Shown: one piece after another, positions 16,431 through 25,081 of the stretch | Layout: each line of letters begins with the position of its first letter | How positions within the stretch are numbered: the stretch's first letter is position 1 | Assembly: GCA_963837585.1 (NCBI GenBank) | Contig: CAWINX010000003.1 | Span: 930,001 to 994,000, forward strand | Reading direction: 5' to 3' | DNA: 64,000 nucleotides | Source of the DNA: CAWINX01 sp963837585 | GTDB taxonomy: Bacteria > Actinomycetota > Thermoleophilia > Solirubrobacterales > 70-9 | Position numbers and translations under genes: made by a program | Notes under the pieces: model-generated | What the model saw: the letters and a program-made list of their open reading frames with translations, nothing else | Told to the model about the DNA's origin: nothing | Database searches by the model: none

Positions 16431-17198
16431 CTAACCGCCCGCCTGCTGGATCGCCGACTCGATCGCCGTCGCCGACCCGGGTGTGCCCAGCGGATTCAGG
16501 CCGCCGCTCTGGGTCTGGGTGGCGAAGGAGGGGGTGCCGGTGAAGCCGAGGTTGTTCGCCTGGGCGGTCGTCGCCGCGACCTCGTGGAGCACGCTCTTGC
16601 TCTTGCGGTCCGCGTTCCACTTGGCGATGTCGGCCACTCCCGCCGCCTTGGCGAGCGCGGTGAGGAAGTCGTCGGTTACGTAGCCGGAGCCCTCGGTGCC
16701 CTGGTTGCGGTAGAAGAGCTCGACGAAGGTCCAACCGCGTCCCTGCTTGCCGGCGGCGATCGCCGCCGCTCCGGCTGGCGTCGACTGCGGGCCGATGATC
16801 GTGAAGTTGCGGAAGTCGATCTTCGCCGTCCCCTGGCGCACGTCGCCGTCGATCACCTGGGGCAGCACCTGTTTGGAGTACTCCGCGCAGACTGGGCACT
16901 GAAGGTCACCAAACTCGAGCAGCGTCACCTTGGCCTTGGGGTCGCCGAGCACCATGCCGCTCTGCGGGATCCCCTTCAGCTGGCCGTTGACCTGAGAGAC
17001 GTCGGAGATGTCGGTGCCACCGCCACCGCCGTTGCCGCTCTGGCTGACGACGATCAGGACCGCGACGACGACGATCGCCAGGAACACCGCGGCGCTGCCG
17101 AGCTGGATCAGGCGCTTGCGGCGATCCTCGCCCTGCGCCTCCGCCTCCGCTTGCAGCCGCTCCTCGCGACGCTTCTCTCGCTCCCGCTTGTTGCTCAT
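16431..17198 (-). CDS. Membrane-anchored DsbA-family thiol oxidoreductase
   Basis: 255 residues. A charged cytoplasmic N-terminus (KREREKRREERLQAEAEA) precedes one membrane helix (LGSAAVFLAIVVVAVLIVV). Then follows an extracytoplasmic thioredoxin-fold domain of the DsbA/thioredoxin_4 type. The active site is LLEFGDLQCPVCAEYSKQ (CPVC) and the cis-Pro loop is GFTGTPSFATQ. It should insert disulfides into secreted proteins and be re-oxidised by the VKOR encoded immediately upstream. The ATG overlaps the VKOR stop as ATGA, so the two are translationally coupled. Confidence 0.9.
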   Translation of the reverse strand: MSNKREREKRREERLQAEAEAQGEDRRKRLIQLGSAAVFLAIVVVAVLIVVSQSGNGGGGGTDISDVSQVNGQLKGIPQSGMVLGDPKAKVTLLEFGDLQCPVCAEYSKQVLPQVIDGDVRQGTAKIDFRNFTIIGPQSTPAGAAAIAAGKQGRGWTFVELFYRNQGTEGSGYVTDDFLTALAKAAGVADIAKWNADRKSKSVLHEVAATTAQANNLGFTGTPSFATQTQSGGLNPLGTPGSATAIESAIQQAGG

Positions 17199-17674
17199 TG
17201 GCTCTCCTGTCGTGTCTTGGTCAGGCTGAAGCTCAGGCTAAGGGGTGGCTTGCCAACGTAGCCGAGGGCTCGGGTGGCGTTGAGGGCAAAGAGAATCGTC
17301 ATCAGCACGGCGCTCGTCACGCACCACTGGCAGATCGCGTTGATGTCGAACAGCTCCAGGTAGGTCAGGTAGGCGCTGAAGCCGAAGCCGACCAGCGAGA
17401 TCGCGAAGCCGGCGAATCGCGCCGCGTCGCCGCGCAGCAGCGCCGCGCCGAGCAGCAGCACGTATCCGCCGATGCCGAAGACCGCGACGTTGACTCCGAA
17501 GAGGTGGGAGTAGGAGCTGTTGGCGACCGTCTCGCAACCCCCGCCGCCGGCGAAGCAGGCCGGCGCGCCCCCGCCAGAGTCGGCGATCGCGATGTAGGTG
17601 GCGACGCCGATCCCGATCAACGCCACCAGGGCGGAGGTCCGCTGCAGCGTCTTTTCCCGGGGCAGTCTCACCAT
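17195..17674 (-). CDS. Vitamin K epoxide reductase (VKOR) family membrane protein
   Basis: 159 residues from ATG 17674 (MVRLPREKTLQRTSALVALI). It has four membrane helices, an outer loop with a Cys pair (PACFAGGGGCETV) and the quinone-site motif INAICQWCVTSA (CQWC). Bacterial VKOR takes the place of DsbB: it re-oxidises DsbA and passes electrons to quinone. It is directly coupled to the DsbA gene, confirming the pathway. The reading frame is open further upstream, but that N-terminus does not look like VKOR. Confidence 0.9.
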   Translation of the reverse strand: MVRLPREKTLQRTSALVALIGIGVATYIAIADSGGGAPACFAGGGGCETVANSSYSHLFGVNVAVFGIGGYVLLLGAALLRGDAARFAGFAISLVGFGFSAYLTYLELFDINAICQWCVTSAVLMTILFALNATRALGYVGKPPLSLSFSLTKTRQESQ

Positions 17675-17787
17675 TGTGGACACGACTTTGGCAGAACTGC
17701 GCGGTGACGAAGAGGGGAGCCACGTGCCTGCGGCCGAGGATGTCGGCAAAGGGACATGGAATGCTCAAAAGTATTTAAAGTAATTCT

Positions 17788-18927
17788 GTGAATTCCATCG
17801 AGGCCCCTGCGATGGCCTCAAACGGTCGGTCCCTCTACACCTTTGCGCCGCTCTCGGGGTTTGAGCAGGCGCGGGAGTTGGTCGGCGCGATCCAGCTGCT
17901 GTCGCTGGCCGATTCGATCCCGAAGATCCAGGAGATCGTCCGGACCGCGGCGCGCCGGCTGACCGGAGCCGACGGCGCCACGTTCGTCCTGCGCGACGGC
18001 GAGAAATGCTTCTACGCCGACGAGGACGCGATCACTCCGCTCTGGAAAGGTCAGCGCTTCCCTCTGGAGGACTGCGTCAGCGGCTGGACGATGATCAACC
18101 GCCAACCCGCGGTGATCGAGGACGTCTATGCCGACGACCGGATGCCGCACGGCGCCTACCGGACCACGTTCGTCAAGAGCCTGGTGATGGTTCCGATCCG
18201 CACCATGGACCCGGTCGGGGCGATCGGCAACTACTGGGCGGAGCCCCATCAGCCCACCGAGGAGGAGGTGGAGCTCCTCCAGGCGCTGGCGGACTCCACC
18301 GCCGTGGCGATGGAGAACGTCCGCGTCTACCAGGAGATGGAGGACGAGCGGCTGGAGACGCTGAAGCGGTTGGCGCTTGCCGCCGAGTACCGCGACGACG
18401 CGACCTATGAGCACACGCAGCGGGTTGCCCGTACCACCAGATTCCTGGCCCGCCGGCTTGGGCTGCCCGAGCCTCGGATCTCGCTGATCGGCCAAGCCGC
18501 CCCTCTGCACGACATCGGCAAGCTCGCCGTCTCCGACTCGATTCTGCTGAAAGCCGAGAAGCTGACCGAGGACGAATTCGAGCAGATCAAGGGCCACGCC
18601 GCGCTCGGCGCCGACATCCTCTCCGGGAGCACCTCGGAGGTTCTCGACCTCGCGCAGGAAATTGCGCTCACCCACCACGAGTGGTGGGACGGCAGCGGGT
18701 ATCCGCACGGTCTGGCGGGGGAGGACATCCCGTTGAGCGGCCGGCTCGTCGCCCTCGCCGACGTCTTCGACGCGCTCACCCACGTGCGTCCTTACAAGCC
18801 GGCCTGGTCGACTGGCGACGCCGCCGCAGAGATTCGCCGGCTCGACGGCACCCAGTTCGATCCCCAGGTCGTCGACGCCTTCCTCGGGCTCGACCCGCGC
18901 GAGCTGGTCCAGCCGCTCGCTTCTTAG
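17788..18927 (+). CDS. GAF-HD-GYP protein (predicted c-di-GMP phosphodiesterase)
   Basis: 379 residues. Residues about 35-190 form a GAF sensor (VRTAARRLTGADGATFVLRD, GNYWAEPHQPTEEEVELLQA). A short coiled linker leads to an HD-GYP domain: EYRDDATYEHTQRVARTTRF, LHDIGKLAVSDSILLK, ALTHHEWWDGSGYPHGLAG, RLVALADVFDALTH. The metal ligands H, HD and HH and the GYP triad are intact, so c-di-GMP hydrolysis is expected, gated by the GAF ligand. GTG 17788 is the longest start, but ATG 17812 has a better GAGG spacing. It is monocistronic. Confidence 0.9.
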   Translation: MNSIEAPAMASNGRSLYTFAPLSGFEQARELVGAIQLLSLADSIPKIQEIVRTAARRLTGADGATFVLRDGEKCFYADEDAITPLWKGQRFPLEDCVSGWTMINRQPAVIEDVYADDRMPHGAYRTTFVKSLVMVPIRTMDPVGAIGNYWAEPHQPTEEEVELLQALADSTAVAMENVRVYQEMEDERLETLKRLALAAEYRDDATYEHTQRVARTTRFLARRLGLPEPRISLIGQAAPLHDIGKLAVSDSILLKAEKLTEDEFEQIKGHAALGADILSGSTSEVLDLAQEIALTHHEWWDGSGYPHGLAGEDIPLSGRLVALADVFDALTHVRPYKPAWSTGDAAAEIRRLDGTQFDPQVVDAFLGLDPRELVQPLAS

Positions 18928-18968
18928 GCCTTCGCCCGACCGTCGCGTCCGTCTAGAGTTTCCGCCCC

Positions 18969-19818
18969 GTGGCGGAACTGATCTTCTACGCGATCCCCGC
19001 TTTCGTCCTGCTGCTCGCGGTCGAGCTGTGGTCCTTCCGGCTCGCCGCCGACGAGGACCTGGTCGGCTACGAGGCGCGCGACACCCGCACCAGCCTGACG
19101 ATGGGCGGCGGCAACGTCGTCATCAACTTGGCTTGGAAGCTGGTCGTCGTGGTCGTCTACGCGGGCCTCTACGAGCTGACCCCGCTGCGGATGCCGGCTG
19201 ACGAGTGGTGGACCTACGCCCTGCTCTTCTTCGCCGACGACTTCGCCTACTACTGGTTCCACCGCATCCACCACGAGGTGCGGGTCTTCTGGGCCAGCCA
19301 CGTCGTCCACCACTCCTCCCAGCACTACAACCTCTCCACGGCGCTGCGCCAGACCTGGACGCCGATGACGGCGCTGCCGTTCTGGGCGGCGCTGGCGCTG
19401 CTCGGCTTCCAGCCCTGGATGATCCTCACCCAGCAGGCGATCAGCCTGATCTACCAGTTCTGGATCCACACCGAGCGGATCGGGCGGCTGCCGGGGCCGA
19501 TCGAGTACGTCTTCAACACGCCGTCGCACCACCGCGTCCACCACGGCTCCAACGAGATCTACCTCGACCGCAACTACGGCGGCATCCTGATCGTCTGGGA
19601 CCGCCTCTTCGGCACCTTCCAGGGGGAGACCGAGCGGGTCCGCTACGGGCTGACCAAGAACCTGAGGAGCTTCCGCCCGACCCGCGTCGCCTTCCACGAG
19701 TTCGCGGCGATCGCCGCCGACGTGCGCGCGCGCCAAGACCTGGGGCGAGCGCCTCGGCTACCTCTTTCGCGGCCCCGGCTGGTCCCCGGACGGCAGCGGC
19801 GGCGGCACGCGGGGCTGA
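18969..19818 (+). pseudogene. Sterol desaturase / fatty acid hydroxylase family membrane enzyme, C-terminal frameshift
   Basis: GTG at 18969 gives a membrane di-iron enzyme with all histidine clusters: WFHRIHHEV, HVVHHSSQHYN and TPSHHRVHHGSN. Several membrane helices surround them. At about 19730, in GTGCGCGCGCGCC, the frame shifts. The natural end (TWGERLGYLFRGPGWSPDG) lies in the next frame, with stop at 19816-19818. The catalytic part is complete even if the shift is real. It should hydroxylate or desaturate a lipid or sterol-like substrate in the membrane. The substrate is unknown. Confidence 0.8.
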
Positions 19819-19824
19819 GTGCGC

Positions 19825-20763
19825 TCAGCAGGAGTGGACCGGCGCGGCGCTCTTGACCACCTCGAAGGCGCTGCCGGGGATTCGCTTCAGCTGGTCGAGG
19901 CTCGTGTCGCTCCAGCGGCGGTCGCTGGTGCCGCCGAAGAACCAGTTGGAGCCGTTGTCGGCGACGATCAGCCCGTAGTGCTTGAGCGCGACGGCAATCG
20001 TCTTCCCGACGCCGTGGAGGCCGCCGAGTCGGTAGTTCCTCTTGAGTCGCAGGCGCAGGCCCATCGGCGGGGCGTTGGGGTTGGAGGTGTCGCCGGCGCA
20101 GTGGGAGCCGGGGTGGACCCAGGCGTCGCGGGTGCTGTCGAAGGTGACGCGGATCGCGTGCTCGACGCGCCCGGCCGCGGCCTCGTCGAAGCGGATCAGC
20201 CCCGGGAAGATCGGCAGGCCGGCGGCGTCGGCGGAGGTGAAGGAGTCGCGCCGCCGGGCGGTTGAGCGCAGGTTCCAGCTGACCCCGACGTCGGCGTTCC
20301 AGTGTGGGTGTCGGCCGCGCTTGAAGAAGGCCCGGCCCAGCTCGTAGAGCTTGCAGCGTGAGCGGTCGATGGCGAGGACGTGGCGGTCGCCGTCGCTGCG
20401 CCGGCCGCCCTCGACCGGCGCCCCGCCGGGGATCGGGTACGGGCCGCGGTCGCTCTCGTCGCCGTAGGCGGTGAAGTGGATCGGCAGCTTGCGCTGCCGG
20501 CGGCCGACCACGGCATAGGGGAAGCCGTAGGCGCGGGGGGAGCCGAAGTCGGGGTGGAGGTGGTCGCCCCCGTGGGAGTCGATGTAGGAGATGTAGGCGG
20601 CGGAGCGGGGGTCGACCGGGGCGCGGGAGATGTCCTGGTTCCAGGCCGCCTCGTTGGGGAGCGACGGCGCGGTCGCCGGCAGCGAGGCGGGCGGGTCGGG
20701 GAAGACGGGGCAGCCGCCGAGGTTGGGATAGGGACCGAGGGCGCCGGCCGTTGTCCGAAGCGA
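19825..20763 (-). pseudogene. Conserved hypothetical protein lacking its start
   Basis: The reading frame is open for 313 codons, but an in-frame TGA at 20764-20766 removes any usual start; the first GTG is 84 codons in (20511). The sequence is well ordered: LGPYPNLGGCPVFP, AAYISYIDSHGGDHLHPDFG, FTAYGDESDRGPYPIP, HVLAIDRSRCKLYELGRAF, GVSWNLRS, ADAAGLPIFPGLIRFDE, GLIVADNGSNWFFGG. I recall this as a conserved, probably secreted, bacterial family of unknown function. The lost 5' end would hold the signal peptide; an Ala-rich stretch is visible just upstream of the TGA. The 3' end is 6 bp from the sterol-desaturase stop (convergent). Confidence 0.6.
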
Positions 20764-20848
20764 TCAGGCCGCGAGCGCGGCTGCAATCGCGCGAGCGACG
20801 CGATACTCAACGCGCTGCGACGTTTGACCTTGCTATAGCAGGGCAAAA

Positions 20849-21064
20849 CTACGCGATGCGTCGTTCGAGGTCGGGCTCCGATTCGGTCTCCCGGATGCGC
20901 AGCCGCCCGATCTCCAGCTCGCCGACCTTCAGCTTGCCCACCGCGGCTTTCCCGATCGCCAGACGGCCGACGCTGAGCCGCCCGATCGCGAAGCCGCCTA
21001 CAGCGGCGGCGCCGACGGCGAGTGCGCCGGTCGCGACTGCTCCGATTGCGCGTGGCTTGAGCAT
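20849..21064 (-). CDS. 71-aa protein of short Gly/Ile/Leu repeats
   Basis: Almost the whole sequence is a five- to six-residue repeat of the form [A/G]-[I/V]-G-x-[L/A] (AIGAVATGALAVGAAAVGGF, then AIGRLSVGRLAIGKAAVGKL). A charged tail, ESEPDLERRIA, follows. Such periodicity suggests a beta-solenoid or membrane-associated ribbon. Similar small proteins are widespread in actinobacteria, with no assigned role that I know of. ATG 21064. It is divergent from the glutamine amidotransferase gene. Confidence 0.6.
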   Translation of the reverse strand: MLKPRAIGAVATGALAVGAAAVGGFAIGRLSVGRLAIGKAAVGKLKVGELEIGRLRIRETESEPDLERRIA

Positions 21065-21097
21065 CCCGGCAACCGTAGCGCGGTTAGCCTGCGCCGC

Positions 21098-21835
21098 GTG
21101 AGCAGTCGGCCGCCCGTACTACTGGTCGTCAAGCACGTGCCCTGGGAGGGACCGCACCGGATCCTCGACGCATTCGCTGGGATGGACATCCTCACCGTCG
21201 AGCCGCCGGTGGGCGACGGCGCGGGAAGCGGCGACGTGTTGCCGGACCACGACGCTGTAGCCGGCGCCCTCGTGATGGGCGGGCCGATGAACGTCGATGA
21301 GGTGGAGCGGTATCCGGCGCTCGCCGCCGAGCGCGAGTGGCTCGCCGAGGCGGTGCGGCGGGGGATGCCGGTACTTGGCATCTGCCTCGGCGCCCAGCTC
21401 CTGGCGCGGGCGCTCGGCGCTCGCGTGGCGCCGGGGGAGAGACCGGAGATCGGCTTCGCCGAGATCGAAGTGCATGACCCGGCCGACCCGATCGTCGGCC
21501 CGCTTGCCCCCCGCACGACCGTCCTGCACTGGCACGGCGACGTCTTCGATCTCCCTGACGGCGCCACGCTCCTCGCCTCCTCGGCGCAGACCGCAAACCA
21601 GGCCTTCCGCTTCGGCAACGCCTGGGGATTGCTGTTCCATCCCGAGGCCGACGCCGCCCTTCTCGACACCTGGCTTGCGGAGCCCTCGATGGCCGAGGAG
21701 GCCAGCGCGGTGCTCGGCGAGAAGGGCCTGGCGGCGCTCCCGGAGCGCGCCCGCGAAGCGGAGGCGGAACTGGTCCGCCGCTCGACTCCGGCCTTCCGCG
21801 CTTTCGCCGCGCTGGTCGAGGCCGCCGGCGCGTAG
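21098..21835 (+). CDS. Class I glutamine amidotransferase (GMP-synthase-like GATase1)
   Basis: 245 residues from GTG 21098. The fold is a stand-alone type 1 GATase: GALVMGGPMNVDE, the nucleophile elbow PVLGICLGAQLLARALGA (Cys), LHWHGDVFDLP, and the catalytic His-Glu pair in GLLFHPEAD. These enzymes release ammonia from glutamine or act on gamma-glutamyl compounds; this group resembles the YfeJ/GuaA-like hydrolases. The exact substrate is unknown. It is followed 30 bp later by the ABC exporter genes in the same direction. Confidence 0.85.
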   Translation: MSSRPPVLLVVKHVPWEGPHRILDAFAGMDILTVEPPVGDGAGSGDVLPDHDAVAGALVMGGPMNVDEVERYPALAAEREWLAEAVRRGMPVLGICLGAQLLARALGARVAPGERPEIGFAEIEVHDPADPIVGPLAPRTTVLHWHGDVFDLPDGATLLASSAQTANQAFRFGNAWGLLFHPEADAALLDTWLAEPSMAEEASAVLGEKGLAALPERAREAEAELVRRSTPAFRAFAALVEAAGA

Positions 21836-21865
21836 CCGGTCGCCCGCGATCCCTAGGATCGACCA

Positions 21866-22858
21866 GTGCCTGCCGCGATCTCCGTCCGCAGCCTCCACAA
21901 GTCCTTCGGCGACTTCGAAGCCGTGCGCGGGGTCAGCTTCGAGGTCGGCGCGGGAGAGGTCTTCGGCTTCCTCGGCCCCAACGGGGCGGGCAAGACGACG
22001 ACGATCAACATGCTCTGCACGCTGTCCAACCCCAGCGGCGGCAGCGCTTCCGTCGCCGGCTTCGACGTGGTCACCGAGCGCGACGACGTGCGCCGCCACA
22101 TCGGCCTCGTCTTCCAGGACCCGACCCTCGACGGCTACCTCAGCGCCGAGCAGAACCTGCGCCTGCACGCCGAGCTCTACGGAGTTGAGAAGCAGCTGGT
22201 TGTGCCGCGGATGCGACAGGTGATGGAGATGGTCGGGCTGTGGGAGCGACGCGGCACGCAGGTCCAGAACTTCTCGGGTGGGATGCGGCGGCGCCTGGAG
22301 ATCGCCCGCGGCCTGATGCACTCGCCGCGGGTGCTCTTCCTCGACGAGCCGACGATCGGCCTCGACCCCCAGACCCGCAACTCGATCTGGGACTACATCC
22401 GCCAGCTCCAGGAGAGCGAGGAGATCACGATCTTCATGACCACCCACTACATGGACGAGGCCGAGTTCTGCGGGCGGATCGCGATCATGGACCACGGCGA
22501 GATCGTCGCGATCGACACGCCGGAGGCGTTGAAGGAGGAGGTCGGCGCCGACCGGGTGCAGATCGAGACCGAGGACGACGAGGCGGCGATCGGGGCGCTG
22601 AAGGAGCGCTTCGGCCTCGAGGCGAAGATCGCCGAGGGCATGGTCACCTTCGCTGTCTCCGAGGGCGAGGAGTTCGTGCCGCGGCTGTTCGCCGAGCTGG
22701 GCGTGCCGATCCGCTCGGTCAGCGTCTCGCGGCCGACCCTCGACGACGTCTTCATGTCCCACACCGGGACGACGATCCGCGACGCCGAGGAGTCCGGCGA
22801 CAAAGCCAAAAACCGGATGGTGGCGCAGATGATGGGCGGCGGAGGGGGGAGGCGATGA
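21866..22858 (+). CDS. ABC transporter ATP-binding protein (DrrA-like)
   Basis: 330 residues. Walker A is GFLGPNGAGKTTTINML, the Q-loop LVFQDPTLD, the signature NFSGGMRRRLEIARGL, Walker B VLFLDEPTIGLD and the H-loop FMTTHYMDEAE. The extra C-terminal domain of about 90 residues is typical of the DrrA/NatA drug-exporter group. It couples ATP hydrolysis to the permease encoded next, whose ATG overlaps this stop by 4 nt. GTG start at 21866. Likely substrates are hydrophobic drugs, lipids or polyketides (family knowledge, not shown here). Confidence 0.92.
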   Translation: MPAAISVRSLHKSFGDFEAVRGVSFEVGAGEVFGFLGPNGAGKTTTINMLCTLSNPSGGSASVAGFDVVTERDDVRRHIGLVFQDPTLDGYLSAEQNLRLHAELYGVEKQLVVPRMRQVMEMVGLWERRGTQVQNFSGGMRRRLEIARGLMHSPRVLFLDEPTIGLDPQTRNSIWDYIRQLQESEEITIFMTTHYMDEAEFCGRIAIMDHGEIVAIDTPEALKEEVGADRVQIETEDDEAAIGALKERFGLEAKIAEGMVTFAVSEGEEFVPRLFAELGVPIRSVSVSRPTLDDVFMSHTGTTIRDAEESGDKAKNRMVAQMMGGGGGRR

Positions 22859-23745
22859 GCGCGCCGGGCGAGGGCGCGGCGGTGGCAGAGCGTCCGCCCG
22901 AGGTCGTCACCGTGCGGGTGCCGGCGCGCACCATGCGCAGCGAGCTGCGCGCGATCAAGGTCGTCTGGCGGCGCGAGCTGATCCGCTTTTCCAAAGACCG
23001 GATGCGGATCGTCACCTCCCTGGTCCAGCCGCTGCTCTTCCTCTTCGTGCTCGGGGCGGGTCTGCAGCAGCTCTCGGCGGCGAGCACCCACGGCCTCAAC
23101 CTGAAGACCTTCATCTACCCGGGCGTGCTCTGCCTCTCGGTGATGTTCACCGCGATGTTCTCGGCCGCCTCGGTCGTCTGGGACCGCGAGTTCGGCTTCC
23201 TGCGCGAGATGATGGTGGCGCCGGTGCGCCGCAGCTCGATCGTGATCGGCAAGTGCTTCGGCGGCGCGACCGTGGCCGGCCTCCAGGGCGTGATCATGAT
23301 CTGCCTGGCCCCGGTCGTCGGCGTCCCTTACTCGGTGAGCCTCATCTTCGGCATCTTCGCCCTCCAGCTCCTGCTCGCCTTCAGCATCACCGCCTTCGGC
23401 GTGATGGCGGCGATCCGGGTCAAGCAGATGCAGTCCTTCATGGGCCTGATGCAGCTGATCGTGATGCCGATGTTCTTCATCTCCGGCGCCCTCTTCCCGA
23501 TCGCCAACCTGCCCAACTGGCTCGCCGTCCTCAACCGACTGGACCCCCTCACCTACGCCGTCCAGCCGATGCGCAGCCTCGTCTTCGCCCACCTGAGCTT
23601 GAGCCCGGCGGCCCACCAGGCCCTCAACCCGTCGATCACCTGGTTCGGCTGGCCCGTCCCAACGGCCCTCGAGGTGGCGACCGTCCTCGCCCTGGGCCTG
23701 GCGATGCTCGGCATAGCGATCTGGGAGTTCAACGCGGGCGAGTAG
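22855..23745 (+). CDS. ABC-2 type exporter permease (DrrB-like)
   Basis: 296 residues with a cytoplasmic N-terminus of about 50 residues and six membrane helices. It includes SLVQPLLFLFVLGAGLQQ, VMFTAMFSAASVVWDREFGF, the ABC-2 motif LREMMVAPVRRSSIVIGK and MFFISGALFPIANLP. It forms the membrane half of the exporter with the preceding ATPase; the two are coupled by an ATGA overlap. A strong hairpin after the stop probably ends the transcript. Confidence 0.9.
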   Translation: MSAPGEGAAVAERPPEVVTVRVPARTMRSELRAIKVVWRRELIRFSKDRMRIVTSLVQPLLFLFVLGAGLQQLSAASTHGLNLKTFIYPGVLCLSVMFTAMFSAASVVWDREFGFLREMMVAPVRRSSIVIGKCFGGATVAGLQGVIMICLAPVVGVPYSVSLIFGIFALQLLLAFSITAFGVMAAIRVKQMQSFMGLMQLIVMPMFFISGALFPIANLPNWLAVLNRLDPLTYAVQPMRSLVFAHLSLSPAAHQALNPSITWFGWPVPTALEVATVLALGLAMLGIAIWEFNAGE

Positions 23746-23751
23746 CCCGCG

Positions 23752-23786
23752 TGTCTCGCGACATCTGTCTCCGATGTCGCGAGACA
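23752..23786. terminator. 14-bp stem hairpin between permease and tRNA-His
   Basis: TGTCTCGCGACATC and its exact complement flank a 7-nt loop (TGTCTCC), 6 bp after the permease stop and 8 bp from the 3' end of the converging tRNA-His. There is no T-run. The position suits a bidirectional terminator. The perfect arms would also fit the remnant of a mobile-element end. Confidence 0.5.
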
Positions 23787-23794
23787 TCACACAA

Positions 23795-23866
23795 GGCGAC
23801 CAGAGGGAATCGAACCCTCATTGTCGCGACCACAACGCGAAGTTCTACCGTTGAACTATGGCCGCC
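23795..23866 (-). tRNA. tRNA-His (anticodon GTG)
   Basis: On the minus strand the acceptor GCGGCCA pairs with TGGTCGC, and the diagnostic extra G-1 pairs with C73. The D arm is GTTC/GAAC. The anticodon stem TCGCG/CGCGA encloses loop TTGTGGT, and the T arm is GAGGG-TTCGATT-CCCTC. The extra G-1:C73 pair confirms the histidine identity. Confidence 0.95.
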
Positions 23867-23900
23867 ATGTAAGCCGCGGGAGCTTATCGAGGCGCGAGTC

Positions 23901-24992
23901 TCAGTTCGATCCGGCTGAACGCCCGATGGGGCTCCGCAGGGAATCGCTCGCCACATAGCTGATCGTTCTGCCGCGACCGCGCGCGACGATCAACCCGGCG
24001 TCGAGGAGGCGGCGAAGGTCGGCGCTTGCGGTTGCCGCCGAGACATCGGCCTCGGCTCCGTAGCGCTTGCGGTCGGTTGTCCGGTGCAGGCTCTGCTCGA
24101 GGGCGATCGCCATGCGGTCGGGCCAGCCTCGTTCGTCGACAACCCGTTCGAGCGCCTGCCAGCGCTCAGCCGCGCGCTCGATCTGGGTCAGGCGCTCCTT
24201 GGCCTGGGCGATGTGGGCTTTGAGGCAGAAGGCGACCCAACTCGAGGCATCTCGCTCGGGCTGGTAGCTGCCGGCCTGCACCTTGCGCAGCGCGGCGTAG
24301 TACTCGCGGGTGTGGGTGCCCAGGTATTCCTCGATCGAGAAGAACTCCGGCGCGGTGAGCCCCTCGCGGGCGAGGACGAGCGACTGGACGATTCGCGAGA
24401 TTCGGCCATTTCCGTCGCGGAAAGGATGGACCGACGTGACGTGAAGGTGAGCCATCGCTGCTCGCACCGCCACGTGGGCGTCGAGATCTCCGGTCGCCAG
24501 CCAATCGACGACCTCGCTCATCAGTCCGACGACCTGGTCTCCGGCCGGCCCGCGGTATTCAAGGGAGCCGTCTGCCCCGGTGACGCCGATCGGCCCCGTT
24601 CGCCACAGGCCGGGGTCTTTGTCTCGCTGGAAGTGGCAGGCCTCGAAATGGAGGTCGAGGATCACCCGGTCGAGCCAGCGGAAGGAGGGATCGATCGCCA
24701 TCGTCCCGACGTGGTCCATGGCCTGCGCATAGCAGGCGACCGCCTGGCGATTCTCATCGTCACCTTCTGCGGCCGCACGTCCGCTGGTCAGCGCCAGCGC
24801 CTCCTCGGGTGAGACGCTGAAGCCCTCGATCGAGGTCGAGCTGCCGATGGTGCTGGCGCGAACCTCCCGTCTCAGCGAGCCCATCCACCGAGTTCGGGTG
24901 CCGACTCCATCGGCGAGCCGACCCCGCAGTGCCGATAGCTCGTCAAGGCGCTTTTTCAGGGCCGAATTAATGGGTGGGGTGCGGTAGATCAC
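23901..24992 (-). CDS. Fic-domain protein (AMPylase-type) with C-terminal HTH
   Basis: 363 residues. The N-terminal helix carries the inhibitory motif SSTSIEGF (S/T-x3-E-G), which normally blocks the ATP site. The Fic core is at about residues 100-260, with VTSVHPFRDGNGRISRIVQS, the full HPFx[D/E]GNGR active site. Residues about 290-350 form a winged-helix-like domain (DVSAATASADLRRLLDAGLI). Such proteins transfer AMP from ATP to hydroxyl side chains of targets; the C-terminal domain suggests self-regulated transcription. GTG 24992 follows a TAGAAT box by 6 nt. The gene lies beside tRNA-His, a usual integration point, in a more AT-rich patch. Confidence 0.9.
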   Translation of the reverse strand: MIYRTPPINSALKKRLDELSALRGRLADGVGTRTRWMGSLRREVRASTIGSSTSIEGFSVSPEEALALTSGRAAAEGDDENRQAVACYAQAMDHVGTMAIDPSFRWLDRVILDLHFEACHFQRDKDPGLWRTGPIGVTGADGSLEYRGPAGDQVVGLMSEVVDWLATGDLDAHVAVRAAMAHLHVTSVHPFRDGNGRISRIVQSLVLAREGLTAPEFFSIEEYLGTHTREYYAALRKVQAGSYQPERDASSWVAFCLKAHIAQAKERLTQIERAAERWQALERVVDERGWPDRMAIALEQSLHRTTDRKRYGAEADVSAATASADLRRLLDAGLIVARGRGRTISYVASDSLRSPIGRSAGSN

Positions 24993-24998
24993 GGGCCA

Positions 24999-25043
24999 AT
25001 TCTAGACGATTAAGCGTAAAATCGTCTAAACGTATTTACGTTT
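24999..25043 (-). promoter_or_regulatory. fic promoter/operator region
   Basis: TAGACGAT (25003-25010) and ATCGTCTA (25021-25028) form an 8-bp inverted repeat. Directly beyond it AAACGTA-TT-TACGTTT (25028-25043) forms a second dyad. On the minus strand a TAGAAT box (25004-24999) ends 6 nt before the fic GTG, which suggests a leaderless mRNA. The dyads overlap or flank this box, as expected for autorepression by the HTH domain of the Fic protein. Confidence 0.55.
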
Positions 25044-25081
25044 AGCAGTCGCACTAGCCAGGTTGATACGTTCGCGCGTCC

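Noticed and set aside
22240..23745. A longer start for the ABC permease at 22240
   Set aside because: The upstream part is out-of-frame antecedent sequence of the ATPase gene; the permease begins at ATG 22855 in a 4-nt overlap.
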